A stretch of 9,064 nucleotides of DNA from the NCBI GenBank assembly GCA_003152255.1, contig PLZT01000666.1, positions 3,468-12,531 on the forward strand, read 5' to 3'. Position 1 is the first letter of the stretch. Each line of letters begins with the position of its first letter. Below are positions 8,631 through 9,064 of the stretch, piece by piece. The notes under the pieces were generated by a model that was not told the DNA's origin, did not search any database, and worked only from the letters and a program-made list of their open reading frames with translations. A program made the translations under genes and the position numbers. The stretch is from Methylocystaceae bacterium (GTDB lineage Bacteria; Pseudomonadota; Alphaproteobacteria; Rhizobiales; Beijerinckiaceae).

Positions 8631-9064
8631 ATGAAACTGCCGCGCGAACTCGGCCCCATCCATTTCGTCGGCATAGGCGGGATCGGCATGTCCGGCATCG
8701 CCGAGGTGTTGATCAACCAGGGCTACACTGTTCAGGGCTCGGACGCTTCCGAGAACGCCAATGTGAAACGCCTGGTCGACAAGGGCGCGACCGTGCATAT
8801 CGGCCATGACGCCAAATGGCTTGGCGACGCCGCCGTGGTCGTGGTTTCGACCGCGATCAAGCGCGACAATCCGGAACTGGCCGCCGCGCGCGAGCGGCGG
8901 CTGCCCGTCGTGCGCCGCGCCGAAATGCTCGCCGAACTGATGCGGCTCAAGCAATGCGTCGCCATCGCCGGCACGCATGGCAAGACGACGACGACCTCGC
9001 TCGTCGCCACCTTGCTCGACGCGGGCGGGCTCGATCCGACGGTCATCAATGGCGGCATCATCAA
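8631..9064 (+). CDS. murC: UDP-MurNAc:L-alanine ligase MurC, 5' part only
   Basis: MurC starts stem-peptide synthesis by joining L-alanine to UDP-MurNAc with ATP in the cytoplasm. The frame starts at ATG 8631, directly after the TAA of murG, and stays open to the window edge, giving 144 residues of a protein usually about 460-490 long. The visible part includes the Rossmann-type UDP-binding segment [17 protein letters not shown] (11-27), GSDAS (36-40), [13 protein letters not shown] (71-83) with the typical S-x-A-I pattern, [11 protein letters not shown] (95-105) and the P-loop [10 protein letters not shown] (113-122). GTHGKT and VGIGGIGMS are both MurC hallmarks. The related recycling ligase Mpl shares some of these, but the position after murG favours MurC. 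The central and C-terminal domains lie outside the window, so its intactness cannot be judged. Confidence 0.95.
   Translation, partial: MKLPRELGPIHFVGIGGIGMSGIAEVLINQGYTVQGSDASENANVKRLVDKGATVHIGHDAKWLGDAAVVVVSTAIKRDNPELAAARERRLPVVRRAEMLAELMRLKQCVAIAGTHGKTTTTSLVATLLDAGGLDPTVINGGII

Noticed and set aside
7539..8978. Open frame of 479 codons on the minus strand opposite murG and the start of murC
   Set aside because: It crosses two clearly real genes, has no recognisable domain and shows the Arg/His/Gly/Asp-rich composition of a shadow frame.

Overview
The window is a section of a division and cell-wall (dcw) gene cluster. It holds eight genes, all on the + strand, in the order ftsI (3' part) - murE - murF - mraY - murD - ftsW - murG - murC (5' part). 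There is almost no non-coding DNA: the largest gap is 13 bases, between murF and mraY. I see no RNA gene, mobile element, CRISPR array, terminator or convincing promoter inside the window.

The organism is a Gram-negative bacterium with high G+C content and strong G/C preference at third codon positions. The gene order, the FtsI active-site context (YEMGSTFK), the FtsW N-terminus and the MurG sequence suggest an alphaproteobacterium, probably of the Hyphomicrobiales (Rhizobiales). That placement is inferred from family resemblance and was not tested by a search. MurE carries the DNPR motif typical of enzymes that add meso-diaminopimelate, so the peptidoglycan is predicted to be the usual meso-DAP type.

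Layout: 1-933 transpeptidase domain of the septal penicillin-binding protein FtsI, running in from upstream; 933-2399 murE; 2396-3826 murF; 3840-4922 mraY; 4925-6343 murD; 6340-7524 ftsW; 7521-8630 murG; 8631-9064 start of murC, running off the end. Four junctions overlap: ftsI/murE by one base in TGATG, and murE/murF, murD/ftsW and ftsW/murG by four bases in ATGA. The others are separated by 13 (murF/mraY), 2 (mraY/murD) and 0 (murG/murC) bases. This points to one transcript with translational coupling.

How the genes work together: MurC, MurD, MurE and MurF add L-Ala, D-Glu, meso-DAP and D-Ala-D-Ala in turn to UDP-MurNAc in the cytoplasm. MraY moves the product to undecaprenyl phosphate (lipid I), and MurG adds GlcNAc (lipid II). 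After lipid II is flipped across the membrane, FtsW polymerises the glycan and FtsI crosslinks it at the division site.

I looked for an undescribed system and did not find one. All reading frames long enough to matter are explained by these eight genes, every catalytic motif I checked is present, and no gene is broken. The points in the findings list are minor.
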